The notes below the pieces were generated by a model that had not been told where the DNA came from, ran no database searches, and was given only the letters and a program-made list of their open reading frames with translations. 64,000 nucleotides of DNA from the NCBI GenBank assembly GCA_963924555.1, contig OZ004587.1:4836001-4900000 (forward strand). The letters run 5' to 3'. Source of the stretch: Crambe crambe (lineage: Eukaryota > Porifera > Demospongiae > Poecilosclerida > Crambeidae). Positions 20,845 through 32,929 of the stretch are shown in pieces (the first letter of the stretch is position 1; every line of letters begins with the position of its first letter). A program made the position numbers and the translations under genes.

Positions 20845-21825
20845 CAGTGTACGTATAGCTCCTTCATGTTTGACAAAGCGTAGGAGAATTTCATCTCCAA
20901 ATTTTTTTGTGTAAAAGATACAAAGTGAGTGATGTGTTTAAATGCACAAAGAAGTGAGCAAAGTGTTCAATTATACAGAAAGCAGGTAAAATAAGGTGTA
21001 TAGTGGTAAGCAAACTAGTAGTTACTTTCTTTTTGTTTTCTTTCTCTCTTTTTTCTCCTTTTTTCTCTTCTTGAAACTCAGAAGGTAAGCTTTAGGCTTT
21101 CAGATCTGTGAAAATCGAAGTAAATATAGACTGTACAGCTAATTGAATGCAATTATGGCATGCCCCCAAACACACACAGTAAATTTAAACACATTAATAC
21201 AATAGAGGAAGTCTCACTCATCCAAAAGCATTATTCAGAGTTACAGACGAAATGAGAGTTAAGGGCATCCCTAGCATGTGGTCAATCCAGTGGAACTTCT
21301 GAATAATTTGGGACCCAGTCTTTTGTCGTTTATAGAGAGGTTATCCTCTTTTAAACATTATTTAGTATAGAGTATATACAAAGGTTGTCCTTTGTTGAGA
21401 GTTTTGCCCTCTTTCAGAGTGTCCTTATCAGAGGTTCCATTGCTTGGTCTTACAATTACAGCTTTCAATATAGTTACTGGTTGGTGATTAACAGTCTATG
21501 TCTGTGACTTCAGAAATAGCTACGTATAGCTAATACATCAAAGAATGAACCCTGTACCCACCGACCCACAATAAATTGAGCAATGCTCACATAGAGGGAG
21601 GCATTATAGTCCATGCAAACATGATATTGTGCTTGGTAAACTGTGTTCTAGGTACCATGTACAGCAATGATTATTAATTACTTCAATAGCAAGAGACATA
21701 ACAGTAGAGTTAGAGATGGCTGTCCATAAGAACCAGTGGGTCACAAGGACCATATTGAATTCCACTTGTATAGGTATAAAGTATACATGTAGTAGTGTAA
21801 GTCATGATATGTTATCTTGACAGTA
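20842..21825. repeat. Duplicated intergenic segment
   Basis: The order of words such as TGTGTAAAAGATACAAAGTG, GTGTTCAATTATA, AGGCTTTCAGATCTGTGAAA and CACAATAAATTGAGCAATG recurs at 46270-46840 and 49430-50340, each time leading into an NLR 3' flank. It includes a Tigger-like MITE at 21288-21442. No gene is seen. Confidence 0.65.
21288..21442. mobile_element. MITE with Tigger/mariner-like ends, second copy
   Basis: CAGTGGAACTTCTGAAT at the left and TATCAGAGGTTCCATTG at the right. The interior is related to the element at 16247-16417. A near-identical copy lies at 49831-49985 within the duplicated segment. Confidence 0.55.
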
Positions 21826-21829
21826 TCAG

Positions 21830-22140
21830 ATTAGAAGCAATGCTTTAATGACCCCATAATTATGACTTTACATGATACAACACCAACATCATTACATGCA
21901 GTGATATGGAAGGATAAAGGAAAGTATGATGAGCTAATTATTGCACACATTGTTAGTCATTATCACCACAAATCTATAGTGGACATTAAACACAAGGTTG
22001 CTTGGTCTGTACTTCAGTACTCCTACAGAAAGATGAGGACTATGCAACCATACAACATAAACATCACAAGTTTCTACCAGCAATAGTCAACACTCAACAT
22101 CTAATTTGATGATCACATAAAAGTCCTAAAACCAATATCT
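21830..22140 (-). repeat. Duplicated 3' flank of NLR genes (copy 2)
   Basis: Nearly identical to 976-1330, again directly downstream of LRR sequence on the minus strand. Confidence 0.75.
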
Positions 22141-22224
22141 CATCAAGTATCACTCAATGGTAGAAATCAAAAGTTTCCCTCATGCACTCATGGACGCACA
22201 CATGCATACACACAGTCCTCACCT

Positions 22225-23000
22225 TATTAAACCCACCCCACTCTAGGTTCTGCTGGTCGCTTGTATCTCTTTGATAGACAGAGATAAGATTATATACATC
22301 AACTCCTTCTTCATATGAATGATCATAATATAGATATAGTTTCTTTAGTGAAATATTTTTCTCTGACATCTCACTCATCGCTTTAGCTCCTTCCACTCCA
22401 ATAGCATTGCCTTCCATAGCTAATCTTAACAAGGTGGAGTTTTCAGATAGTGCTGCAGCGATGTGAATGCACCCTTGTGATGTTATTTCACAGTAACCTA
22501 TATCAAGGTCTTCTAACACTGCATTAGTTTTAATTGCATCACCAATGGAAGCTATATCAAGGTGCATTAATCTCAATCACACCACCAATGGATTCCGAAG
22601 CTGCTCCAATAATCTCTTATTGGGTTCCAACATAATTTTAATTTGGTGAGAGACTTATTGACGGCAAGACCTGCTGTCAACTGCACAGTTCCCTCACTGG
22701 TAATTTCACAGACACTTATCACAAGGTGTTCTAACACTGCATTAGTTTTAATCACATCACCAATGGAAGCTGCTCCAATATCTCCTATTGGGTTCAACCG
22801 TAGTTTTAATTTGGTGAGTGACTTATTGATGGCAAGGCCTGCTGACAACTGCACAGCTCCCTCACTGGTAATTTCACAGTGATCTATACGAAGCCTTTCT
22901 AACACTGCATTAGTTTTAATCGCATCACCAATGGAAGCTGCTCCAATATCTCCTATTGGATTCTCATATAGTTCTAATCTGGTGAGTAACTTATTGACGG
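22225..23000 (-). pseudogene. LRR-only NLR relic
   Basis: The minus strand encodes LRR units of the family (NPIGDIGAASIGD, CEITSEGAVQLSAGLA), but the NACHT and everything before it are missing. The reading frame breaks near 22570, where a partly duplicated GATGCAATTA... stretch is rearranged. The right boundary at 23000 is abrupt, next to a foldback sequence. It is a truncated duplicate of a gene such as C. Confidence 0.85.
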
Positions 23001-23100
23001 TGTCAGAGTGTAGAATTCCCCCCCCCCCCCCATGCAGAATGTCCCCCGGGGGACACTCTACACTAGTGTAGAATGTCCTTTCTAGTGTGAAGTGCTCCAC
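23001..23100. repeat. Foldback sequence with C-run at the truncation point
   Basis: Short inverted words GTGTAGAATGTCC and GGGGGACACTCTACAC with a run of about 14 C (about 23019-23032) sit exactly where the LRR relic ends. This may be the breakpoint of the rearrangement or a small inserted foldback. Confidence 0.5.
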
Positions 23101-23590
23101 CTCGCCAAGACAAAGGGAAGATCAGAATGGTGTAGAAAAACTTCAGAAGAGATTGCATAGCTACTCATTATTAAGCACACTCAGTGAATGTATACAATAT
23201 TAATAATAATGCACAGCCCAGCATCAGTGCTATGGGTCTCAACTGGCATCAGAAACATTTTTCCTGCTCATAGTGTATGGCAGTTCCTCGCACCATAACT
23301 CCCTCACCGATGGTCGTCAAAGTCTCAAACAACAACCATAGGAAAGATAATTTCATCCTCTATAACGTCATATGAATTATTTTTCTCACAATTGGATAGA
23401 AATTTTGCTAGGGTAGGCGTGGCAGTTATGAGACACTTAACCATAATCCTCCCATTTGAAGTCAGATTTAAGTCATAACCTGTGAAACTTTGCACACTTG
23501 TACTTTCAGTATTAATTCACTTTTTCAAATAAACATTATCAAAAATGTCCTTAATAAAAACACACAAAAAAACATTAACACACACAGCAC
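23101..23590. other. No gene seen
   Basis: AT-rich non-coding DNA between the LRR relic and the Tigger-type element. A GGCAGTTATGAGACACTTAA stretch near 23420 resembles the subterminal words of that element and could be part of its end region. Confidence 0.4.
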
Positions 23591-23594
23591 AAAT

Positions 23595-25890
23595 AATGGG
23601 ATATGGGACACAGGTATGGGATGTGAGACAGTTAAAAAAAACTATTTGCATTGAAAGCAATAAAATTTTTCAGGTATATTTTCAACATCAACTTTTGCAC
23701 ATTGAGCATCCAACCAGGTTTCACAGGTATCACAGCAAATCCAAACCTCATCACTATCACAAAATTGAAGACCACAAATTGGACATTCTGCTTCGTCATC
23801 GGAATTGATAGTTAACTTTGAATAATCGTCCTCAAGAAGTTCCATTGTTTTATTGATGACTTCCTTCTCTTTCTTTTTCTTTGCTTTCTTTTCTTCTCTT
23901 TCTTTCTTCTTTCTCTCTCTTTCTTTCTTCTTCTCCTCTCTCTCTTTCTTCTTCATTTCCTTATATTCTTCCCTCTCTTTTCGTTTTCTCTCTCGTTCAA
24001 CTTTTCTTTGCTCCTTTTCTTCAAGTTCCGTCTGCTTCTCTCTCTCCTTTTCCTTCAGATCATCAAGTTTGTCATTCAAGTATACAGTTTTACTATTAAT
24101 ACCATTTCGTCGCTTTTTCATCGATTCTTCTGGTGGCTTTGAAGGAATAACCAAAAGATCATTAATAGATGATGAAACAGAAGATTCTGAAGATATTGAT
24201 GAAACCAAGTGAACTCCACAGGATGAGGATTCTGAAGGTGGGGCACTGCTAACTGCATCAGGATGATTAATACGCAGCCAGGCCATGTAATCAGGATCTT
24301 TGATGTTGTAGCCCTCTTCAAACCGTTTTTCGAATAATTCTTGTTGTTGCGGATTAAAGGCCAATTGATCAGATGAGTCCTGTTTAGAAGTTGTAGCAAT
24401 AACTTTTGAAGGTGCCAGCTGTCGGTCTTTTATCTCACCAGGGTTAAATGGGTATATGCCGCATTTCTTAAATCCACTCATGATGTTCAGGGGAGTCATT
24501 GATCGTGGCCACACTTCACCAATCAACATTGCTAATTTGTCAGCAGTAACACACCGTCCTGGATGTTTCATCATGTACTGGTGACAAGCTTTAGAAAAAT
24601 TAGTCTTGAAAGACTTGAACACACCTACATCAAGAGGCTGTAACAAATGGGTTGTGTGTGCTGGGAGACAAAGAAGATGTACGTTATTTGCTTTGGCTAA
24701 TTCAATCAATTCGATAGATACATGAGAAGAATGACCATCTTGTATTAACAAGACTGGCCTTGCTGGTGGTAAATACTTGAGAAAATGATCAAACCATTTA
24801 AGATATATATTTTTATTGATCCAGCCATTGTCTGAAACCATGAATAAAGTATCAGGTACAGAACCCACTTTCATATCATCTGGGATGCATCTTTTTCTAG
24901 GATATATCATGAGGGGTGGCAAAACAAATCCTGATGCCGAAACACATGATAATACAGTGTGGGTTTTCCCCTTTTCTGCTGCTGTAATGCTATAAACATT
25001 GCGCCTTCCCAACTCGGCCACGACTTTTCCAGGTTTATGAACTATTCCTAGACCAGTTTCGTCCACATTGTATACTTGCATGGGCTTAGACATTAAATTT
25101 AGGCGACCATACAATCCACCCAGCTTTGCAAAAAAATCATCAATGACATCTTTATTTGAACACAAAGCTCTGCAATACGAAAGGGGTTGGGGACTACGGA
25201 GAGTTAAATTTGGATGACGAGATTTGAAACATTCATACCATCCACGACCAGCACAGCCATTTTTAAAAGGATGGTCTTTATTTAATTTTAATGCAACAGA
25301 ATATGCTAAAGACATTACATCCTCACGTGTAAGACCAAAACCCATATCTGACATTTCAATCAAATATTTACAGAGTTTGTCCTCTTCATCTGGAGAAAAA
25401 ACAGGAGATGGTCCAGGTCGACAATCAATTTCAACAGTACCAATAATTCGCCGCCTCAAACTTTCCACGGGTATATCATACATTCTTGAGACCTGCCTGT
25501 ATGACAGGTTTTCATCATCCTTGTATGCTTTCACAGCAAGCTCCATATTTTTCTGTGTCCATTTCTTTCTTTCCACAGGCTCAGCAGTCATCATGTAGTT
25601 CCAAATTGTCAGGCACACCTACCACCTACCAAACCCAAAAAGAATGCCACAGGTGCTTTCCAAGAAAATAAAAGGGTGTCAGCAAGTGTAAACTGATGAT
25701 GATCAACAGATTTCCACATGGACCTTCACACAACACGAGGTGAGAATTAATTTGAATTCAGAGCACGTGCAACATATGCGCATGCGCGTGTTGCATGTAT
25801 GGCATAATGTATAATGTGAAGGTGAGTTTATTCCCCAAGTATGGTTTGATATTTGAAAACTGTCTCATAACTCATACTGTCTCATAATAG
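23595..25890 (-). mobile_element. Pogo/Tigger-type DNA transposon
   Basis: The intact transposase gene is bracketed by inverted subterminal sequences: GGTATGGGATGTGAGACAGT (23613-23632) on the left and its near complement AACTGTCTCATAACTCATAC (25858-25877) on the right, about 17 of 20 matching. A further GAGACAG-type word lies outside each. The exact tips and the TA duplication could not be fixed. Confidence 0.7.
23642..25594 (-). CDS. Pogo/Tigger-like DDD transposase with C-terminal PHD-like finger
   Basis: An intronless 650-codon frame from ATG at 25592-25594. N-terminal psq/CENP-B-type DNA-binding region (SYRQVSRMYDIPVESLRRR), then the DDE_1 core with all three acidic residues: YNVDETGLG (about 178), IQDGHSSH (about 286) and LLQPLDVGVF (about 322). 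A Lys/Glu-rich coiled coil (about 510-590) follows, then a PHD-like finger: CPIC, CCDTC, then C, and FYCFQC. In the finger the usual His in WxHxxC is Asp (WLDAQC). Cut-and-paste transposases of the Tc1/mariner superfamily use this core. The open frame suggests a recently active copy. Confidence 0.93.
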   Translation of the reverse strand: MMTAEPVERKKWTQKNMELAVKAYKDDENLSYRQVSRMYDIPVESLRRRIIGTVEIDCRPGPSPVFSPDEEDKLCKYLIEMSDMGFGLTREDVMSLAYSVALKLNKDHPFKNGCAGRGWYECFKSRHPNLTLRSPQPLSYCRALCSNKDVIDDFFAKLGGLYGRLNLMSKPMQVYNVDETGLGIVHKPGKVVAELGRRNVYSITAAEKGKTHTVLSCVSASGFVLPPLMIYPRKRCIPDDMKVGSVPDTLFMVSDNGWINKNIYLKWFDHFLKYLPPARPVLLIQDGHSSHVSIELIELAKANNVHLLCLPAHTTHLLQPLDVGVFKSFKTNFSKACHQYMMKHPGRCVTADKLAMLIGEVWPRSMTPLNIMSGFKKCGIYPFNPGEIKDRQLAPSKVIATTSKQDSSDQLAFNPQQQELFEKRFEEGYNIKDPDYMAWLRINHPDAVSSAPPSESSSCGVHLVSSISSESSVSSSINDLLVIPSKPPEESMKKRRNGINSKTVYLNDKLDDLKEKEREKQTELEEKEQRKVERERKRKEREEYKEMKKKEREEKKKERERKKKEREEKKAKKKKEKEVINKTMELLEDDYSKLTINSDDEAECPICGLQFCDSDEVWICCDTCETWLDAQCAKVDVENIPEKFYCFQCK

Positions 25891-25936
25891 TAGCATATAC
25901 CCTATGCTGAATCTGCTACGTCAAGTGTGAAATCAT

Positions 25937-26554
25937 TTATCGACCACCATTACCTATTTTCGACCACCCGTTGAAAATCATAATATCAATCATCGTCTGT
26001 TCCATTCTTTCTTTCAGTTTTGCTCCACTATATGTTAGGGCCCTTAAAAAGATACTGTTATGCTATAAAATACATCATCATAACAAATTATATAAAAAAT
26101 GAACGAAGCTTTTCAATCATAAACCGCTTCACAATTTAATGGTGGAATGGAACTGCTGCAGAAGCTCTCCTTTTCGCTGGATTCAGGTGATACTTTTCAG
26201 ACACAGTCTTCATTGGTCTTTGTTACATATTCTACAGAATCAAGTCATAATCTATCCATACAGTCCTCACTAAACAAGCACCAAATTCGATTCTAAGTCG
26301 ATAGCTTTCGTAGCTTTTAGCGATCTTCCGGAGCCAATGGCGATGGGTAACGTGAGCTAGTAACTTACTTTCATACTGCAGTCGATAAAAAAAGAAATCC
26401 TGTTTCTCTCTAGAGCTTTAAGTTTTCCCCATATATTTTTCAATGCAGCCATTTCTTAGACTCCGTTTACGTTTGTTTACTACCGTAGACTTTCCGTATA
26501 CTAAGTAGCCGATAATAGGTGCTAAAACGGCCGACAATAGGCGCCGGTCGATAA
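25937..26554. mobile_element. Non-autonomous element with TTATCGACC ends
   Basis: The left end TTATCGACCACC...CCTATTTTCGACC and the right end CCGACAATAGGCGCCGGTCGATAA are inverted with a few differences. A second internal pair (CGACCACCCGTT and AAAACGGCCGAC) repeats the theme. The 618-bp interior has no coding frame. A target duplication was not clear. Confidence 0.55.
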
Positions 26555-27121
26555 TCGGTAGCTTACGCTAGCTACATAGGAGAATTCAACTGATTTTTGA
26601 CCTCAGGGTTCAACTTGGAGAAGAACATGTTTTGTGGAGATTGTTATTGGCTGCAGCCAGTGAATTGGAGATCAGTTATGGGTGGAGGCCCTAGACCACC
26701 TGCATGTTTCGTTTGTGACATGAGTAACTTACCTAGGAACTTAGTCTAAAGACATTAACAGTACTGATTTGGGGCTGCTACAAATGCTATAATCTTGTTA
26801 CTATCTAACATTGCAGCTTCTTTGCATGGGTATCTGAATATGCATGCTCCCCCCACAATACTTGCAATGCTTGCATTTCCCTATAGTATTCAAAAAATTG
26901 AGGACAGCATTATTTTATTCTTTTCTTTCAGAGCTGTTGTCATCCTCTTGAAGGCATTACTTTTTTCGCTTGTCTTGGCAGACCCTGTGTGTAGACGCAC
27001 AAAGTCATTATAGCATACTAATGAAGTGTACAACTCTATAGTGGAGCAGATGAGTATAATTATAGCCATTATAAACTTCTTTTTTTTTGTATATGAGTAT
27101 AGCTATTTTTGTTGCAGGCTT
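26555..27121. other. No gene seen
   Basis: Non-coding DNA up to the insertion site of transposon copy B. The 6 bases ACAATG at 27122-27127 are its left target duplication. Confidence 0.45.
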
Positions 27122-27127
27122 ACAATG

Positions 27128-27307
27128 TATGGAAGCCGAGAAGTGCAATTACATCATCCGCAAGCAAATTAGCATGCGGCGCAAGTCTCCGCAAATCTCC
27201 GCAAGGCTCCGCAAGTCTCCGCAAGTCTCCGCAAGTCTCCGCATTCCTCCGCAAGCCTCCGCAATCCTCCGCAAGCCTCCGCAAGTCTCCGCAAGTCTCC
27301 GCAAGTG
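27128..27307 (+). repeat. Left end of copy B: TIR plus about 12 tandem 10-bp units
   Basis: As in copy A, but the GCAAGTCTCC array (27181-27306) has about two units fewer. The TIR outer 45 bp are identical to copy A as far as I can see. Confidence 0.9.
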
Positions 27308-27427
27308 CAAAAGCAAGTTGGTAAAGGATCCCCGTGTGCGCACGGCGGCCGGCCAGCTGTGGCGCGGGCGGGTACGCATGAGCGTGCTCTCTCAATTTTT
27401 TCTAGCCATAGGAAGAAGAACAGCGAC

Positions 27428-30400
27428 ATGAGTTCCACTGACTCGAAAAGAGCACTTGAATTTAGTACATTAACAGAAGCTGATCTTCTTTCTAGGCTGC
27501 CTTCTTTTATTGATCACCTAAAGAAGATAGCTGATGGAAAGGTTAGTGCAAGGAGCAAAGATTCAGGTAGCAGTAGGAGATACCTCATCAATACTCCTCC
27601 CAGGTTGTATCAGTACACCTGCACATAATGTAACATAATGTAACCCATAATATATATGCAGGTTCCTTTGGAAAGCCACAGGAAGTGGTGGCAGGGTTCC
27701 TGCAAGACAAAAAGTATGTAGCTAGCTGATTAATCAAGGTGTGTAAGGTTATTGCTTATTGAATGTACAATAGATGAGCTGACAAACAAATCGTATTTTA
27801 TAACTTGTGTCTCATCAAAAGCTACATATGCTCTATATGACAGGCTAACCCATCACTTTTGTGTCGAAAGCATGAAGGTATAATTATGCACAGGCTGTAT
27901 TAACAAGTTTTACTAGCATGCTTGTGGTTAGCTTTTTGGCTATACAATTGCCATCCTCTACCCAGAAGCAATAAAGTGTCTTGTGATGGAGCAATTCAGT
28001 ATCAATGCAGAGGAAGTAAGTTGTAGCCTCATTCTTGAGCACTGATTCAGAGGTCTACATATACAGGCAGAGAGAGTGATGTTTGCAAACATACACCCAG
28101 AAAAGCATGATCCTGAAAGTGATGTGGGTAAGTAGTAGATAAAAGTATGTCTCCTTCTGGAACATGGTCGGGGTAGGTAGGTAAAGGGTTCATCATGTAG
28201 GATTGTGTGCACGTGATAAGCTTACAGTTAGTTCACCTTTGCATGCAGCTATTGAATAGTTAGCCTATTGAATAGTTATAGTTAGTCTCGAGCTCGCTGA
28301 ATAGTATAAATGAGGTCAAGAAAAGAACGCTTATTGACGCTATCAAGTGAGATGCACGGACTTATCGCAGATATGTTAAAAGAGCCACATCCTCAAAAGG
28401 ATATAGGTAAGTGGGTGATGTGCTTTATTTGAGATATTGGAGTCTCAGGCACTAGAATGAACTGTATTTCAAGAAATAGTACAGTAAATTTTATGTAAGA
28501 GAAATCTTGCACAGACTCTCACCTGAGAAGAGAGTCTGGTGGTGCTATCAGTGTCCCAATTATGCAATATAGGAGTTGTACCAGACTATCTGTGCTTGTG
28601 TGACTAAGAGAGAATTTTTGTTCTCAACACACACACACACACAGAAGCCTCGTCTGATCTACTTAAATCGTCTGATCTACTTAAAAGGGCTAATGAGATC
28701 CAGAAAAAATTGAAAAGGACTCCTAAGATTATAGGTGAAAGTTCTTCATGTCCTGTAAGTAAAGGTTTATATAGTGCATACAGATTGATGTGTAACTGCC
28801 CGAGATGTTTGACTTGTATTGCATTTATCTAGGTAACTTTTTTTTCCATGAGGAAGAGGGAAAAAAATTATGTTAAAGATGGTTTTTCAATTGAAATTAT
28901 AGTGGATAGAGATATTAATTATAAAGATCTGTTGTCATCGGGTTGTGATGCACTCGACTGTTCTCCTCTCCCATTTGGGCATACCACTGCCTTATTTACT
29001 CCTGGGGGGGCCATGATAAAGGAGAGTAAGGACTGGTCATTGAGTTTGTATATGCATCAGCACCATAGGGGACCAGGCAAACTTCAATTTGGGATTGGTT
29101 TTGTATCTACGGTTAGTCTTATCAGATTCTGTATTGGCCCACCTTCACATTTTGATTTGTGCACATAGGCACCAATTTCACCTATCCATTCATCCTCTGG
29201 TTATCGCAGTTGTTCCAGCCCTGCTTCAAAATCTGATACTGATTCTATCATCAGTAAACAGTACTTGGCACTTAAGTATTTAGCATTGCTTATGTTACTA
29301 ACAGTTGATGAGCGAAGTTCGGATAAGGCTCTTTCAAAGAAAGGAAAGGGAAAAGGGAAGCGTCCATTATCTCAAACTACCATTAGGGAGGCTGGTTGTC
29401 CTAGGGCATCAAGGCATCCTGCAAAAAGGCCTAAAGCTGGTTTGCTAGTTTTATCTTGTGCATATACATATAGCATATGCTTTTTCGTATGTACTATAGA
29501 TCAGTGTATGGAATTTTTTGCACAAGAACTTAGTGAATCGACACGGAATTTCTGTCGTTCAACAGTGATTGGTAGAGGTGGCTATGGTACGGTGTATAAA
29601 GGTGTGTTGCGTTATGGCAGTGTGGCAATCAAGGTCTTATCACAGGTTATTCTAATGAATGTGTATATCTGTAGTGTTACAACTTATAGGACGGTAAACT
29701 TCTATTATAGGATGGTAAGAATGCTCTTGGTTGTAGCTCCTCTATGTTACTTCAAACAGAAGTAGGAGCTTTGAATCGGTAGGAGATGTTTTTAAAAGGT
29801 TCAGCTTATAATCCTGTGTTCATATTTCAGTTTCCGCCATCCTAATGTGCTACAGATGCTTGGGTTTTGCTCCAAGCCACCTGCACTAATATTTGAGTTT
29901 ATGATGAATGGAAGCCTATTTGAGAAGCTTCATAATGTAATGCCAACCTAGTACTTGTAAGCTGAATTGATTTTGACTTCCTTTTGTGTAATAGGAAAGA
30001 GATCAGTTGCTTTCGTGGGACAGGAGGAAATCTATCCTGGTAGATGCTTGTAAAGGCCTTGTGTACCTGCATACAGCCACCCCTCCACTAATTCACCAGG
30101 ATATTAAATCGTACGTTTTATAGACTGTAATTTCATGTTATATGATATTGATATATTGCTGCAGTGCAAATATTCTTCTTGATGAGGCTTATAAAGCGAA
30201 ATTGGGTGACTTCGGCTTTTCTGTAGAATTACCATCTGTATCTAGTGGCCAGACACTATTTACTGCCAACTTCATATCTAGATCCGAGGGCTATTACCCT
30301 TCTGAAGTGTGTTCTGGAAAAATCTCTGATAGGAGTGATGTATACTGTTTTGGTGTTGTAAGTTGGGTGGTCATGCCCAAAATATTTAGATCCATGTACT

Positions 30401-30905
30401 TTCAGGTTATTTTAGAAACCTATTCTGGACTTAAAGCTTATGATGAAGAGAGAGATGATCCCAAGCTGGTATGTACATCGATTTAAAGTGTATTAAAATA
30501 ATAGCCCCTATGCATTCTAAATTACAATCCAACGTTTTTCACTGATGATCTGATTCTTGATCTGGCATTGTAGGTTGATTCCCTACAAGAAGAGATCTCC
30601 GATCGGACTAAGTTCAGTGATGTATACGATTCTTTTTTAGGTGTGCCCCCTCCTTCTTGTGACTACTATTTCAACATTATCTCAGCTTGCTTGAAGAGAC
30701 ACAGTGTCAGGGCACAATCATCAGATGTAAGGGGGTCATGTTTACACACTTGTGGCTGGCTGGGAATGTGTATGTGTATTGTGGGTAACTGGGCACTGAA
30801 TAGTGAGGGTGTGCAGATCACTAGCTTTGATGTGTGCTCTCTACTGCTCCTGGTTGACTTTTTTTGTTGTTATTATAGGTACTTGAAATGTTGACACATG
30901 AATGA
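27428..30905 (+). CDS. IRAK/Pelle-like protein kinase gene carried by transposon copy B
   Basis: Same exon-intron plan as in copy A: start MSSTDSKRAL at 27428, stop TGA at 30903-30905, kinase motifs GRGGYGTVYKG, VAIKVL, IHQDIKSANILLD and GDFGFS. All splice sites and frames of the kinase exons are kept. The HQD in place of HRD is shared with copy A, so it predates their separation. An 18-bp tandem duplication (CGTCTGATCTACTTAAAT) adds six residues to a Ser/Leu/Lys-rich stretch ahead of the kinase domain. Few coding differences from copy A, such as Asn to Asp in VYNSFLG. Not recognised as any named gene. Confidence 0.85.
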
Positions 30906-31306
30906 GTAGTCCAGGTTTTTTTCTTGTTTGCTATCAAATGACATGCTCACCCAGAAACTCACTCAATTGTATTCACTTTCAATTCACATTCAGTCAAAAA
31001 AATTTCATTCTGTCAAAAAATTTAATAGTAGTTAACTGTTGATAATGAAATCCCGTGCTGGATGAGTAACCAAATGATGGTACGATGATGAACAAAAAGA
31101 TTGACTAATACTCTGTTGGTCCATGGCAAAGTCAACTCGAAGCACAGTGTCAGCCCATGCTTCAAAAATTGGTGAATAAAAAGGTGCTGGTGGTTCACTT
31201 TCTGTCATCATAGCATCAAGCCAGATATCTGTACTGATTGGTTTAGAGAAATCTTCTGTTCCTGAAGTTTAGGAAAGAAGGAAGTTAAAGGATATTTGAA
31301 TTATAG

Positions 31307-31494
31307 CTAACCATATAGGGATGGGAACTCGTATAGCTCATTCGGCACTCCATTGGGACACTCTGAAAGGCGATTTTTACGAATCAAGTGTGAATTCCAG
31401 GTTTCAATAAATTCAGCTAGATCCTTTTTCAATGGTACAAGTACAACATATGCCAGGCAACTCCTATTACAACAGCAATATAATAATTTCTGAC

Positions 31495-31551
<57 letters not shown>

Positions 31552-32812
31552 CCTGTGAAAGTCATTAGTTGAAACAAAGTCTCCACAGTGGGCTAGGGTC
31601 TGAAAATTTTATTATTGGTAGCAATTATCTTAGCAACAATTTATACCTTAAAAAAATCAATCCACCAGTGTGTTTTGTGCCTTCTAAGCTGAGACCACCA
31701 TGCCTCGATTCTCTGTAAATGGGTTATAGTAGTAGTTCAAATGAAATAGTTTCATGTACTTTTTGAACACCTACAATATTTGATTTGGATGGTCCATAGA
31801 TAAAGCTTTTTTCATTAGCCATCCCATCGGTATGATAAAAATGAAAGGCAATTTGTATAGCTGCAATTGTTGGATTTTCTGTGCCATAATCGCCTCTTAT
31901 AACTGATGGACATCCTATATGATGCACACCGTAAACTGGCTAGCTAGCATGCTGCAACAGTTACCTCCCACTTGCTCCACATTTTCCAAGTAATATCTAG
32001 CTATTACTCTTGGATTACTATTAGATGGGGCTAGCTTCAGCCAAATGATTTTCCTAGAAAAACTGAAGGAACATTATGATAATTTGCCTTGCACACAAAT
32101 TTGCATACCCATCAATACAGCCATGAAGAGTGAAGCCAAATGGGGTCATTTTGTCATATCCATCGATATGCCAGATAAAATTTGGTCCCTATAATAATAT
32201 TATGATAATAGCTATAGCTATTCCTAGTTTTAACACCGTTTGTACCTTATTTCTGTAAATTCTTCTCTTTAGTGTCTTTTTTCGCCTTCGTTCGGAACCA
32301 CAGGGATCTTCCTCTTTCATGATTTTCATCACAGTATCTCTGTTATTGTTGAAATAGCATTCCATCTTTAAGTGAAATTTAATTACCTTCTGACCAGGAG
32401 ATGATACTTGAGTCTGAGAATCTGCCACATGGCTCGATAGCCTCTAAGCTGGTTAGATGAGGCCAATTCAACCTACAGTTTTAAGTCATAGCTACATGTA
32501 AAGACGCCAGTTTATGATCATGTAATTGTTCCTTACCCTGATGATGGACCTGACTTGGTGTTCAGGTGGATCAGGCCGACGCCTGGATAACCCAAGACGA
32601 TCAAACTGGTTTTTCAGCCATCTCAAACTAGACACCAAACAGTCATTGTCAATACACAATCTGTTAGCTAGCAGTTTAATAACTTGATACCTTCTCTTCA
32701 TGTGATACTTCAAGTACAAAATGGCTAATAACCTCTTGTACGGTCTCCACGAATAGAATAACTCTATAAGTATGTCTAGAAAGATATCCAAATCACGGCT
32801 ATCTTCAACCAT
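31307..32812 (-). CDS. Integrase-type DDE transposase of copy B, catalytic triad intact
   Basis: The same nine exons as copy A, with splice sites kept; stop at 31307-31309. Catalytic residues: Asp in WHIDGYDK, Asp in RGDYGTEN, and Glu in RIEAWW (codon GAG at 31704-31706), 40 residues after the second Asp, as expected for an integrase-like core. This copy could supply transposase for both. Single-exon reading is impossible because the introns are 45-60 bp and each shifts frame. Confidence 0.87.
31499..31550. repeat. (TA)n microsatellite inside transposase intron
   Basis: About 25 TA units in the intron before the last transposase exon; copy A has only a short TA run at the matching place (about 12194-12208). 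Confidence 0.95.
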
Positions 32813-32929
32813 AAATAAGACTTACCATCCATAGTTAGTTATCTTACACACATACGCGCGCGCGTACATTATCGGTCGCACGCGCGGGAGATCCTTTACC
32901 AACTTTCAAAAAAATCATTTTGCAAGGCG

